Shown here: positions 24,501 through 36,687 of the stretch, piece after piece
How positions within the stretch are numbered: the first letter of the stretch is position 1
Layout: every line of letters starts with the position of its first letter
From: Paracyclopina nana
Taxonomy: Eukaryota; Arthropoda; Copepoda; Cyclopoida; Cyclopettidae
Assembly: GCA_019096065.1 (NCBI GenBank)
Contig: JAGUCH010000001.1
Location: 1,860,001-1,924,000 of the forward strand
Length of the DNA: 64,000 nt
Direction: 5' to 3'
Position numbers and translations under genes: made by a program
Notes under the pieces: generated by a model
Database searches by the model: none
Seen by the model: only the letters and a program-made list of their open reading frames with translations
What the model was told of the DNA's origin: nothing

Positions 24501-27500
24501 ATTCAAATTGAACTTTTGAAGCGTGAGTCTGCTCAAATATATATCCCCTTTTTTGTACTCTACTCAAATAGAAGATTTGAGGGTATTATGCTGCAGATTT
24601 TCGAGATGACCCGGTGTATATACACACAGCCTCTCTAAATTACCTGGTAGTACTTTTTTGTGCTGCTGCCTCACAAAGGTGGCCACATGAATGAGAAGAT
24701 GGCAGCAGTAGCTTATCAAACATAAAACTGGGGCTTTTTTGTGACAGTTTAAGCCCAAATTGCACTTTTGATGCTCTCAAATTTTTGACAACATCATGCA
24801 ACAATCTCCCTTCTTAGCTGCTCCTCTATTTGGTCTTTTTTCCTCTCACTCCTTCACTCTGCCCATTTTCCCTCCACTTTCTGTTTAAAAAAGCAGCAAA
24901 TTGAGGTTAATTTGATTTACCATCATCCTTCAGCTGCATTTTTCAGCCCACCATCCAGCAGTAGGGACAAATTTGAGATTTTGTGCAGACTCAACATCAT
25001 CTCATTTGTCTGCTGAGCAGCCAGTTTTAAATTCAAAAGCAGCTGAAACACAACACAAATCTCACTTCAAAAAGACAGGCTTATTAGGGCTGCTGCTGCT
25101 GCTGCTGCTCTTCTTCCCTTTTTTGTCAAAATTACCCTGTTTGCTTTCAAGTGTATCATCACGCAATCTCCAAAAAGGGTGCACAAAAAGCAACAAACAA
25201 GCTCGGAGGGAAAATCCACAGATCTCTATTGTTGATTATATGCTAATGTGTTGTTGCCGAAATTGCAAGCAACATTTGATGAAGTAGGGAAGAGTTGATC
25301 ACGACGACCTGGCTGGTCATCAATCGGTGGTTGCAACATTGCGTGTTGCTGCACACACTTTTATGTAAATAACTGCCTACTGTGGAGCATGTCTGATGCT
25401 TGGTCATGCAAAAGCTTGTTGCAATTGTGTTACATGCTACCACTGAATTTCTAATATCCCCTCCTTGTTGATTTGCAGTTTGCTGGCTAGCTGCCACTCA
25501 GGCTTAGTATGTACCAGGTTATTTTGCAATGTCTCTTTGCAGGTTGTTGAAATAAAAAACACTGTTTTCAACATTGGCAATACTTTCAGATTTTTTGAGC
25601 TACAAAACAGTTTTTAGCCTACATTTTCATAACCTTAAAAGTGAGTGAAAGCATACCTTTCTGCTATAATTTTGAGGGTTTTTATCAGGTCTCCTTTTAT
25701 ACTGTGAAAGTTTTATTTGACCCTTTTTTCTCGCGAAAACATTATACGCCAGATTGCTTCCATTATTCCCAACTTTTGACGTTTCCTTGGGTGTTCGACA
25801 CACAACTGGAACACGAATGCAGCCTAGGAAAGACACAAAAAGTTTTCATATTAGTATCTCCAGAGCTCAGGAGAAGAGAGGAGATGTGAAAAAAAGTTGT
25901 TTCTTCTTCGCCCAACATCTCATTTCTGCCATTATATTGCTGGCTATGAGTTGGTGGTACCTTTTTGTTGGCTCACTATGTAGAAGATTTGTGCTTTTAT
26001 TGTTGTTATTAGCATTTCGTGTATTTATATGCAGAGCAGCATTATTTAGGCTTTCACCTGGAGCTTTCACTTTTTCATTCCTGCAAGATTTCCCAAGTGT
26101 TTTCATGAGTTTTTTCCCTCGTTCTTTGTGTCTTGGTTGCTGCTCTTGTTTTCCACCTCTCAAAAACACATCAAATATTATTGAGAGTGTTTTTTGGTCT
26201 CATCCAGCAGGAAAAACAAGCTGTTATTTTTTTCCTTTTGTTGATCCTAAAACTGTCCTATCTTGTGATCAACGATGGCCCACTCTCCATTACAATCAAA
26301 TACACAATTCTACGAAGCCAAGTTTGTGAGGAGCCGTTTTTTGTCCAAATCAACTTGTCAAAAGTAAACAAAATGTCGTGTCACTCAATATGTTGACAAC
26401 GACATGTGCCATACCTTTTTCCCTGTACTGCATTCGCACACTGGGCCATTCATCAAGTCATCAGTTTGTACATTTTTAAAAAAATGCCAACTCTGCACAT
26501 TCTCCAACCGAGTTACTCTGGTGCACTTTTTAAACTCAAATCTGCCCACTGTGCGCCTATTTGAGAAAATGGTGTTTGCGTAAAAAATTTGATACGAGCA
26601 TCGCTTGGTCTTGTTTTCCTTTTGCTATGTGTGAACTAGCTTGTTACCAATCATCCATAGTGTCAATAGAGCACAGTGGGCGGAACCTGCAGAAATCGAT
26701 CTGTTTGCAGCGTTTTCGGCTGATGTGCCCCACAGTGCAGTGGAAAATGGAAAAGTGACACACAGTGGGCAAAACAAACAATTCATGGCATGCTGCTGGG
26801 CTGAACACATGTTTTCTCCATATTTTGGCTGAGCAGTCAATCTGCTGTGTGATGCTAATGAATTTGTTTACACTTATTTCACATCTCCTTTTTCCTCCTG
26901 ATTTTTCGGGACTTTTCAATCGGAGATTTCTGGGTGTGGGTCCAAAAATCTTCTGGGGGATTTTCGCCATTACCAAGATTGGTTTACATTCTTTGGCTGT
27001 CTGAGCAAAAGATGGATCAGTCTCATTTCCTTTGGACCTCACCAAATCTCATGCATTATTGGCGATCATCAGAGCTGCTGCTGTGGCCTCATATTAAAAC
27101 AATTGCCGGACACACTGGGCCGCACTACGTCATGTGCGTGCGGAATTATTTGCAGGCAGACGTCCACTGTGCCGTAGCACAATAGCACGTGGACAAGTGT
27201 GTGTGGGAAAACTGGAGCAATTTCTACCTGATCAAGCTAATTTGCAATTTATTAGAGCTCATCCGAAGATAATTCATTAGACTTGTCACCTTTGCACACT
27301 TGGCTGGCTTTGCCGGTTGACAGGCATGAAATGCTCGGAATTATCCTATTTTCATGCTGTTTTGAGCCATGAGGATCAAAGAGGCAGCTCGAGCCAAAAA
27401 TTCGAGTATACACCACTGATCTTTACTTTTCCCACGAGTCCAAATTTCCCAAAGGGCTTTTTCACATGAAGTAGTGACCCAGTGCGACGATGATCATTTC

Positions 27501-30500
27501 CATATCGTTTTTAGCTAAGCAAGCCACTCCTTAACTGCTTGATTAATAATAACATTTTTAGCATCTAAAAATTGGAAAATTGGCCAAGACTCAATTAATC
27601 AGTTATGTATTGCTAGTATTTCTAAGAAGTTGTTGGTTGTGAGACTTCTAAGGCTGAAACTGATCTAGCAAGTATATACAGATGTGTGATTGTTTCCGTA
27701 GGGGGGCCTACACGTGCCAGTGCTTTAATTGCCTCAAATCCCAGGGAAAAAGTGGAACAATGGCCATTGTCACTGTCCATACAGAGAGGGCAGCACTTTC
27801 GTCCTCAGTCGCTGTGGCAAGTTGGCAGGTCTTAAAAGGGGATGTGGATCAAATGGATATAAATTCAAAGGGTGTGACAGGATGTGCACAATGCTTGATC
27901 CGAGATTAGTTGGCTTTTACCGATGAATTCCGGCTGCTCGCCCATCTTGCCAGGGCTTAGGGCTTCCAAATGTCTCGGTTTTCAGCACTGTGCACCTTCC
28001 AGATTATTCAAACCAGGGATTTTCACACAATGAACTGAACGATACCAGATAGAGAGAGAACACTTTTCTATCCCTTGTTTTGTAAGCCTACTTTACACAG
28101 TAGGACTGAAATAAACAGCTCAGCTTTTACTACTGCATTCTGTACTAAAATTGGGATTATGTTCTCCTTCTTGATCAGGTTTTGAGTTCAACTTTTTGTC
28201 AGCAAATGTGAAAATGCTAGGTATGGTTAGAAAATTGTCGTTAAAAAGAGTGAAAGAATTATTTGAATTTGCCCGTAAAAATGATGCTCGGCCTCAAGCT
28301 GAACCTGTTGAGAGCTTCACTTTAGGTAGCTAAAAGCAGCAGATTCAGTTGACAATATGACAATGTTTGTCACCTTCAAGGCATTACTTAGGTTTGATTT
28401 GGGCACAAGAGTTGCAGCTGAACATGTTGATTCTTCGATGATTTTTAAGTTTCTTGGCGGAATAATATGAATGTGCAAAAACTGAGCTTAAATGACAAAA
28501 GGAAAAGGTTTCCCTTGGCCAAAATTTCTTAGAAGATGATCTCCACATTCTGTGACGTGTAACGTGGCCCTCATCTGCTTTGCCCTAGGAAAATCTTAAA
28601 TTAAACACGTTCATTGTCAACAATGTTTTTTGAGGCAGAAAATAATACTGAAATTGAGTATCATCAGGTATCTTTTCTCCTGAAATAGGATTTGCATGAA
28701 AAAAATCATTATAGAGAATACTATGGAATGAGAGTGTTTGCAGGTGAGCGCCACCACATCTGAAATATTACTGTGGAGTGCCTTTTTGATAATTCCTCAC
28801 AAGAGCTATAGGTTGGCAATCATGCGGATCTAATGTGGCAGGAGGGCCATTGTCCAACTTGTGACAATTGGCATAACCAATTAATACCTTTTTCCGCGTG
28901 CATGATTTGTTTGTCAGCACTTTTCACAAGCCAAGCAGCTTGGGCAGCTGTTGCTTCACTCTCATCATCACACTGTTGTAGTGGCATTTTTTCCCAACTT
29001 TTGCTAGTAGTGACCCATATTTTTGGCGTACAGTTGTCTGGGGGATAAAGTCAAGTAATTTGAGCTGAAGGAAATCTCCTTTGAAGCTTGCTCAAGTGCT
29101 GATCCCATGCCAGATTGGTATCTCTTATTTTACATATGATGCATTTTAGTAAAAGCTTCATTTCCTCTGGGTCACCCTGTTTTTCAAGATCACCTTTAAT
29201 TTTGAGGTGGATCTCAGAGCTCTGGTGGTAGCAGCAAACAGGATAATCTTGAAAGATCCTGTGATGATGAGCTGGCACACAGAGCTTTGCAGCACTCTCC
29301 CACAGCTATCAAGTGTATCATATTTGGGTGAGAGCTTGAAAACTGAGATGAACTTGCCACTGCCAAGGCCGCAGAGTGCTAAATTGAATTAAAATCTACG
29401 CTCTAGATTGACATCTCATGTGACACACTCCACTGTATAAATTCTGGAAGAAATTTTGCTGCTATTACATTTTGTGCATTTTCAGCCACTTTTTGGATAT
29501 GATGTGCACCATATGCCAAAATGACCTTTCAACCCCAATAAGAAGCCCCAGGCCTACTGCTGCTATTGTGTTACAAAAATGGCGGCCTAATTTAAGCTGG
29601 TTTTTTTGTATGTGTGACAAATGAGATTTTTTGCCGGAAAATTCCCACACAGTGCACACTATTATGTCTATAAATATTATTTCTTGTGCAAATAACGTGA
29701 ATTTGGGCCATGTTTTCATTGGGCCCAGTGTGCAATCCTGTGTTGTGCTATTAATAGGCCTACCTCAATGTATGACATTCAAATTTGGCCGGAAACGCAT
29801 TGTTTTTAGTTTTTTTTGGATCTGTCAAGAAAAAAGTGGCATGCATTTGATAGATGCATTTCATTACGTTACGTAATTAGGCCCAATTACGCCATCAAAC
29901 TTCTGAGACAGGATAATTAGCGGTGGTAACAAAAGATCACTCATTTCATGACTATTTGTGTTGTCATTGCTAGTCATTTTTTAGGGGGAAAAAACTTTGC
30001 AGCTTTCTTTGCTCGAAAAAAAAGTTGAGTCGAGCAAAACAACAGGAAAAGTGCAATTTAAAAGTGTCCAAGTTCCCCTCTCATTTTACTAATAGTAGTA
30101 ATAAGTGGCTGTCACAAAAATTGAATGTCCTGAATCCCAATTACGTCAAAATGTAATTATGATGTAGATCCTACAAAAAAAAGATGGATTTTCTCTTCCT
30201 TTCCTTCCTCACAAAAAAATTGGGGGAAGTTTGTATTTTCTTGGCTTTCCCTTTCCTGCGAAAAAGATATTCTTTTGGTCAGCTAATAATGGCTGGTTTA
30301 TTGTGCTTGAGTAGCTCAGAGTGAGGTTTAATTTCCTCTATTAGTTGTCATATGGAGAGCAGCTCTAGGGGATTTGCTTTTACTTCTTCTGTGGAGAGGC
30401 CATTGTTGTTGGTTGCCATAGAAGCATGAAAGGAAATGAGAGGAAATGAGAGTGGAATGACATGCATCCACCCTGATTGAGGATTATCCCTACTCTTATG

Positions 30501-31839
30501 ATTTCTGATGCTGCAGCAAAGCCTCTTCTGCACACTGGGCAAAATTTTTCACCTTGCAATATGATGGACTTCCTTTGGATTATCTCCACAGCTCAATGCT
30601 GCTTACATAACTAATAAAGACTCAATGCTTTCATCATTTACACTCAAGGCTTTTTTATGACTTTATTGGCTATACTTAAGCCCTGAATATCATCTATAAT
30701 ACGCAGGTAAACAGGCCCTTTTACAAGCTTTTTGGTGCCTTGAAAATTATTCTAAAAGCCTTTGTCGTATTTGGTTGTTATTCGAGAGGGGAGATGGAAA
30801 AAGAGGCTTAATTGGGTTAAGCTTTCTTTTCGCCAATTTAGCTCAGGAGCAAACAAGAGCTTGTTAAAAATGCGTGCTAACAAGCTGCATTAGTATGACT
30901 ATGTTTATTGCTGCAGAATCTTATCAGCTTACACATTAGTATCCTGCCCGAAAAAAAAAACTGATTTCATGAACAAAAGCTCGAACATGAAATTGATCCG
31001 CATTTACTTTTTGTAGTGCAACGTGTGAAATATGATGCTGGCGTTATTTAAGGCAAAAAGTAGTAGTAGTAGTACTTTTATGATTTACTGGCAATGCCGA
31101 GAATGTTATTCTTTCGTCTCTCCCACCAATTCTGAGATTATTGGTCTGCTGGGAGGATGAGCACCAGATCACAGCTTGCTGAACGAGTGTCTACCCACCA
31201 TTTTCCATAGGCAACTCTTTCCATGCCCAAATCGATATAAACTATGCCATGAAGGCTCTCGTGAGCAAATCCTGGCAAATCATGGGCTTGGGCCAAGCTC
31301 CGAACCAGCAAGCTGTGTTGAGTCTTCCAGAAGGAGGAGGAGGAGGTCAGAGTGGCATTTTATTAGGTGAAGAGCTGTGATCTGTCAGAGGGGTCTGATG
31401 CACACCATCAGGACTATTCATCTATCGAATGTGCATACCCCCTAAAATCATTACTCTGATTGCATTTGCCCCCATCCATGAATATCTGCTCGGATCTGCC
31501 TGATATCTACCAATAAAAGCCTGAAATGGGCTCATTTTGGAGTTTTATGGATGGGCTGTAAATTTCGCGAGGGCCCATTAATTAGCAGGTAATATACAAA
31601 GTGATGAAAAGGGGGCAGAATGATGTATTGGTGCAGTAAAAATACACATGAGCTGGGCCATTGAAGAGCTCTGATCATGTTTGTTCAGAGGGGAGCATTG
31701 GGATCAATATTCAAGTGGCTTCCTCCACCCAGAAAATAAGCAAGGTTTTCTTACATTTTCCAGCCCATTTTCTACTATATTGCCAATAAAGTACCATCCA
31801 ATGTAATCATATATGAGAAAATTCACTTTTTCCTTGCAG
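21516..31839. other. Long noncoding stretch upstream of the sestrin exons
   Basis: I searched this stretch for the missing 5' sestrin exons, expecting the conserved segment that ends just before AVARHSC, and did not find them. It contains a (CTG)n run at 25090-25110 and clusters of CACAGTGGG/CACACTGGG words at 26437-26770 and 27108-27177. Two short segments look somewhat coding (27745-27926 and 31211-31364) but have no recognised family. Much of it may be a sestrin intron. Confidence 0.45.
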
Positions 31840-32010
31840 GCTGTGGCCAGGCATTCCTGCACCGAACTGATGAACGTCCACGAGGCTGAATTGAAGTCTG
31901 CAATGGTCAACAACCAGGTCATCACCATGAAGGGCAAAATCAAGCGGTTGGACAGCATCAACAAGCTCCTCGCCCATCGGCCATGGGAGATCAAGAAGCA
32001 TCACATCAAG
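31840..32010 (+). CDS. Sesn: Sestrin, exon a (first exon found)
   Basis: Sestrins bind GATOR2 and restrain mTORC1 in the cytosol and on lysosomes when leucine is low or under stress; the N-terminal domain has an alkylhydroperoxidase-like fold. This 57-codon exon follows TTTTTCCTTGCAG and ends at a GTACGA donor, phase 0 at both ends. It encodes the conserved block starting AVARHSC and ending NKLLAHRPWEIKKHHIK, which corresponds to the start of the helical core after human Sestrin2 residue ~120. The catalytic Cys (TGC at 31858-31860) and His (CAC at 31879-31881) are kept. The position of human Tyr127 is Glu (GAA at 31864-31866). The N-terminal ~120 residues are not found upstream. Gene identity is certain from the block pattern across all five exons. 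Confidence 0.95.
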
Positions 32011-32481
32011 GTACGAGCACCATCAAATGACGGATCACCTCATAAACCTCGCGTTGATGATCTCTGGGTCAAAATACTGCATTTATCAGCTTCTTTTTTC
32101 TTCATTTTGCTTGATAGAACTGCTGTTTTACTTTTAGGCCAAATTTGAAAAAAGTTTGTAGAAAGTGGCTTGCATTTGCTGTTTCTTCCTGGTATTTGGG
32201 ACTGATGGTTGACTTGATGATTATAGGGCCTGAATCAGCATATTAATCGAATTTCTTTTGGCACTTGAAAATTCTTTGAATTTATAGTATGAGAAAATGA
32301 ACACAAGCTCAGGGTGGGGATGGAGAGGCTCCCTTGCAGCAGCGCGTTGCTCATTTTAGTCGTAATAGATAAATTCCTGGATGTTTGTTGCTCGGGTTGA
32401 ATGGACAAAAGTTGCGACAGATCAATCATGCCAATTGAAATCATGGAATTCTGTGGAGCTCAGTGATATGGCCTAGATAAT

Positions 32482-32649
32482 GGCTTAGTCTTTCGCAAGT
32501 TTTGCATAGTCACGCTATTTAAATAGCTCATAGCATAAAATGTATTTAAATAGCCTCTAGATGTATTTAAATAGCTGCTATTTAAATACGTTTTATGTTA
32601 TGAGCTATTTAAATAGCGTGACTATGCAAAACTTGCGAAAGACTAAGCC
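32482..32649. mobile_element. Foldback MITE in a sestrin intron (168 bp)
   Basis: A near-perfect palindrome with ends GGCTTAGTCTTTCGCAAG and its complement, flanked by AAT on both sides (32479-32481 and 32650-32652). The first nine bases match family A termini, but the interior differs and consists of repeated CTATTTAAATAG words. It lies in the 1.19-kb intron between exons a and b and does not touch the splice sites. High arm identity suggests a recent insertion. Confidence 0.88.
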
Positions 32650-33202
32650 AATGTATAATAGCTCCTATTCAGAACCACCAACATGCTCTGCGAAAATATC
32701 CATGCATAATATCCAAATGTTTAAACCCAGGCTCAACTTTGATAAATGGTTAAATAATTAGAAAAGTGGAATATAGGCAACATTATCATAGCAAAACCTT
32801 ACCCTCTACCGACATTTTGAGAAACTACTTGGGAGTTGAGTTCAAAATCAAGTATTGTTTTGATGAGTCGAGCCACTTTTATGAAGGCGAATAATTACTA
32901 CAAATGGCTACTTTTATTTTACTTATGCTTAGCATCAGGACTCTAACATCTTGATATTACGTTTCTAAAGATTTAAAATCATTCTTTTTTAGCATCATGA
33001 AGGAAAGCTTTACAAAGTTTGATTGGTCTAGTTTACTTGGGTCTTTATTTCGAACTACTACCCGAGTCGCAAAAACTCGGAAACTCAGTTTTTTTCTGTA
33101 GCAGTGTCAGCTGAAAATCCCAGATGTTGCCAATAAAGGCCGCTTGGATCGCCCTGCATCAGCGTTATTGTTATGATTCTAATGTGAATTAATATTTTGC
33201 AG

Positions 33203-33676
33203 GAATTGCTAAAGGGGGAAAACGCCGAGGACAAGTGGTCACTCAATGAGCTGGTCATCGCCATGATATTTTTGTGCCACTTCCATGCTCTGTCCTCGTT
33301 TGTCCTCGGCTGCGGCCTCATTAACGAGCCCACAGCAGAATCTCCCCCGCCTTCGGCCTCGGTCATCCTCACAGGGAATCACGAGACGGACGAAAAGGTC
33401 ACGAATATCCTGCGGAAAATGGAGCACTTGATGAGCATCAACGAGGAGCTCGAGCTGTCAGAAGTGGTCAAGCATTTCGAAAATGCCGTCAAAGGCCAAG
33501 AAGAGGCTGTGCACCAGCACCTCAAGTCGAGGTCGAGATCCTCCACGCCGGCCTCGGAAAAGGACGAGGAGATCAAGTATGTCGACCCCACCAAGTACAC
33601 CTCCGATTTGGACTTTCAGTACGAGGACTTTGTGAAGCGGAGCAACCCCGAGGACTCGCCCACTTTCCGCGAAGCC
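33203..33676 (+). CDS. Sesn: Sestrin, exon b
   Basis: A 158-codon exon between AATATTTTGCAG and a GTAAGT donor, phase 0 to 0. It continues HIK into ELLKGEN, then the conserved WSLNELV...FVLGCG helix pair of the N-terminal domain. It then runs through a long charged, probably disordered linker with Ser/Arg-rich and Lys/Glu stretches (about in-window residues 120-190). The exon ends in the conserved FQYEDFVKR...PTFREA that leads into the C-terminal domain. The linker is the region that varies most between sestrins. Composition is clearly higher in GC than the surrounding introns. Confidence 0.96.
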
Positions 33677-34073
33677 GTAAGTGTGGCACAAAAGTGCAAA
33701 CGAGTGGCGCTACTTGTGCCTTCAAAATTATTCGATTTTCCTCCCATGGAAGCTGAGAGACAATCAGCCTAATTTGCTCCTTCCAAATGATTAGTAGATG
33801 GCTAAAAGAGGAAGAAAGATGATGTTTCTCCCCTCCTTTTGGGTGAATTTCCAGCAAGTTTTCTCCTCTCTGCCATCATGGAAGTGAAAGGCAGAAAATG
33901 AGAAAAAATGGGAAGACACGACTAAGGAGGAGGGAAAGCGAAAGCAATTAGGAAGAAGTTACTGTTTTGACACTTTTTACTTTGCTACAACATAGAATAT
34001 TTTTCACTTAATTTCCCCCTTTTTTTGTTCTTTATAAGATATTGGAAAAAACCGCAATTTTTACTTAAATGTT

Positions 34074-34299
34074 GCCCTAAAAATGTCCGCACAGTTTCCA
34101 GCGCCAGTTAGATATCAGGCAAAGCGAGCCTACCGTTTTAGGGCAACTATTGCCAATTTTGAGCCCATTTGCACAGAAAATTTGCTGCCCTAAAAATGTC
34201 CCCTCAGTTTCCGGAGCCTGTTAGATTTCAGGCAAACCGAGCCTACATTTTTAGGGCAAATGTTGCCAATTTCGAGCCCATTTGCACCGATAATTGCTA
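34074..34299. repeat. 113-bp tandem duplication in a sestrin intron
   Basis: Two adjacent units, each beginning GCCCTAAAAATGTCC and containing CAGGCAAA..CGAGCCTAC and GAGCCCATTTGCAC. They are offset by 113 bp with moderate divergence. Each unit carries TAGGGCAA near its middle, complementary to TTGCCCTA at its start, so each unit could fold. It lies directly upstream of exon c. Confidence 0.85.
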
Positions 34300-34327
34300 G
34301 GCAGTCTGTACATTGATTTTCCAACAG

Positions 34328-34566
34328 GAATTCGGATGGATCGATTATGCCTACAACGTGGTGAACAATTTCGGCGGCGAAGACATTTCGGACTTGTTGG
34401 ACAGCAAATTCCAACTCATCACTGACCTCACTTACCGCAACATTGGCAAATTCGAGGCCGTGGACACGAAGCTGTTCCGAATGGCCGTGCAACGCTACGC
34501 CCAATGTCTTTTCGGCATCAGACACGACGACTACAACTACAGCCAAATCAACATTTTGCTTCCAAG
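34328..34566 (+). CDS. Sesn: Sestrin, exon c
   Basis: Begins after TTTTCCAACAG with EFGWIDYAYNVVNNF and ends with LLPR at a GTATGC donor, phase 0 in and 2 out. It holds the first half of the C-terminal domain, which in human Sestrin2 carries the leucine pocket and the GATOR2-contact Asp pair. FGIRHDDYNY keeps both Asp residues (human 406/407). LTYRN keeps Thr374 and Tyr375 but has Asn (34439-34441) for Thr377. VDTKLFR keeps Thr386 and Arg390 but has Phe (34475-34477) for Leu389. Numbering is by recall of the human protein. Confidence 0.97.
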
Positions 34567-35020
34567 GTATGCAACAGTAAAATATGAAACAATTTCGCGC
34601 GGCGCAGCCGAGGAAAAATGGGCAATTACACATGCAATATTGTAGGGCTTTTTTTCAATGTCCGCGTGTGTAACACATATCACGCAATGTGTATCATTTG
34701 GAATTGCTGTTCGTCTTCTTCTTCGACCTCATTTCACTCATGGGCCAATGTCATGAGCAATTTGCCGATTTTTTCCATTTTACAGCCTGTGCTGAGCCAA
34801 TTGGTTTTCCTTGCCAAAATGTGGGTGTGGGTGTGCGGAGAAAAGCCCTTTTGTGTGTCTAGATAATGAGGAATCTTTTTTGCATTTTGCACTAATCGAT
34901 TACGACGTGAAATTTCATGCCATCGCATGACTGGTGAAACAAAGGCAGCAAAGGCCGAAAAGCTCTTTTGCAAAAGGGAGAATAATGGACTGATTAATTT
35001 TGCCCTCTTTTTTTGCATAG

Positions 35021-35120
35021 GCGGCTGAAAACCTACATCAAGACACTCTGCTGTTTCCCTGAAAGATGCACAGTGGAGGAATACGAGGCAATTATGGCGG
35101 ATTTTCGCAACTCTGAAAAG
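35021..35120 (+). CDS. Sesn: Sestrin, exon d
   Basis: Begins after TTTTTTTGCATAG and ends at a GTAAAG donor, phase 2 in and 0 out. It encodes RLKTYIKTLCCFPE through FRNSEK, the conserved tail helix of the family. The SEK glutamate (35115-35117), equal to human Glu451 which holds the leucine amine, is present. The position of human Trp444, the lid over the ligand, is Met (ATG, 35094-35096). Confidence 0.96.
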
Positions 35121-36687
35121 GTAAAGAGCGTCTTTTTCGGCATCTTCCACAGCGGGGGCCTAATGGCTTTCGCATGTGTGTAAAGTTGAGAGATGGATGT
35201 TCACGCGGCTTTTTTCCCTCTTCTGCTGCTGGACCCCCTGCGTGGACACAGCGCTACCAGAGGAATATTTTTTGCATCTTTATTATCTGCCTAGTTAGGC
35301 TCGCTCAAATACACTTGCATGTCCCGTTCATCTGTGTGGAGAAATTATGCGAAAAGTCTTCTTTTTTTACTGGACCAGAAAAGTCTGCCTTTTCTACGTT
35401 TTTGGCCTCAATATTTTTTTTATTTGGGTAAAATGTAGCGTAATTGATCAAGATTGAGATTGGTTGCCAAAACTTGTTTGCCTCAAAATTGATCTGATTT
35501 CATCTTAAAAGCTGCTGAATCTATACCCTTTTCATGTACAGAGCTTTCATGATGAAAAGTCATTTTTCATCTTAAAATATAGAGCGATTCTTTTGCAAAT
35601 TACTGATGGAGGCGTTTTCATTGGAAATATGGCTATTTTTGGTCCAACTAAAATGGCTTTCTTGAACCTCCTAGTTTTTTTGGATATCTGCTCAGTACAC
35701 AAGTGTAATTTGAGCATTTTAGAGTTTATTTTGAGTTCTCACTTTATAAATTATCATAAGTTTTCTTAAGGTGACCAGGGCTTTCGTGAACAGGGCATTA
35801 GTGAAAGAGATGAATACTTTTCTCCTATGCCTAAACGTGTTTTCCTCGCAGTTTGGGGCGTACATGAACTGGGCAGCAACTCATATGCACAGTAACGTGG
35901 TCAAAATTGCGCGGCCGACATCATTTTCAAAGATTGGCCTGTAAAAGTCACTGCTTTGACCTCTAATTGGAAATGCATGAGCGATTTCACGAGTGTGCGC
36001 AATAGCACACACAAAGTTGCATGTACGCAGTAATGGCAGGATCGTATTAATCGCCAATGATTGCATCTGTTTTGTCTCCTGATTCATTCGCAAGTGTTCG
36101 CATTGTTTTATCAGATTCTGACGAGATTTCCAAGAAGCGAAACAAATATGAAAAATAGCATATTACATAAGTTTTTGGCCAAATACGAGCGTTTGCATTT
36201 TATTTACCATTTTTTAATTTTGCGCAGTTGATTTTCGCACTTGTTATGCATTCCTCTTATAAAACAGACTGAAAGGACAGTTGGTATTTTGGCCACTTTT
36301 TCCAATCCTAGCATATTTTACTAAACAGAATCTGGTGTGTTGAGGCAAGAGTATCGTTTTTCGATGCAAAAGGCCAATTGGAATAGCTAATAATGGTATT
36401 TACAGAATAGGGTCCAAATTGGAAAGCCCTCTACTTGTTTGCTAAGGAGTCAGTCGCGAAGGTAAAATGTCGTTATATATGGAAAGTCCACGTGACTTTT
36501 GCTTGTCCGGCCTCAGAATGGCCAATCAGAGATTCGCCAGCTTTCTCGTGTGATGCCCAGCTGAATAGGCCTAGGCCAATAGGAAAGCACTCGAAGCTCC
36601 TCCTTTTGCACTTTGTGATCTATGTAAAGTACCATGGTACTGCAGCCACAGCCGCCAAGCTTTCACTGTTTTCCTTTTTTATTACAG

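Noticed and set aside
25754-26329. 191-residue open frame with hydrophobic stretches
   Set aside because: Starts at TTG, is Phe/Leu/Ser-rich from pyrimidine-rich DNA, and has no splice-bounded or family-like segment.
31176-31370. Arg-rich open frame just upstream of sestrin exon a
   Set aside because: The Arg run is a frame of a GGA repeat. The alternative frame looks more protein-like but ends in a phase that cannot join exon a.
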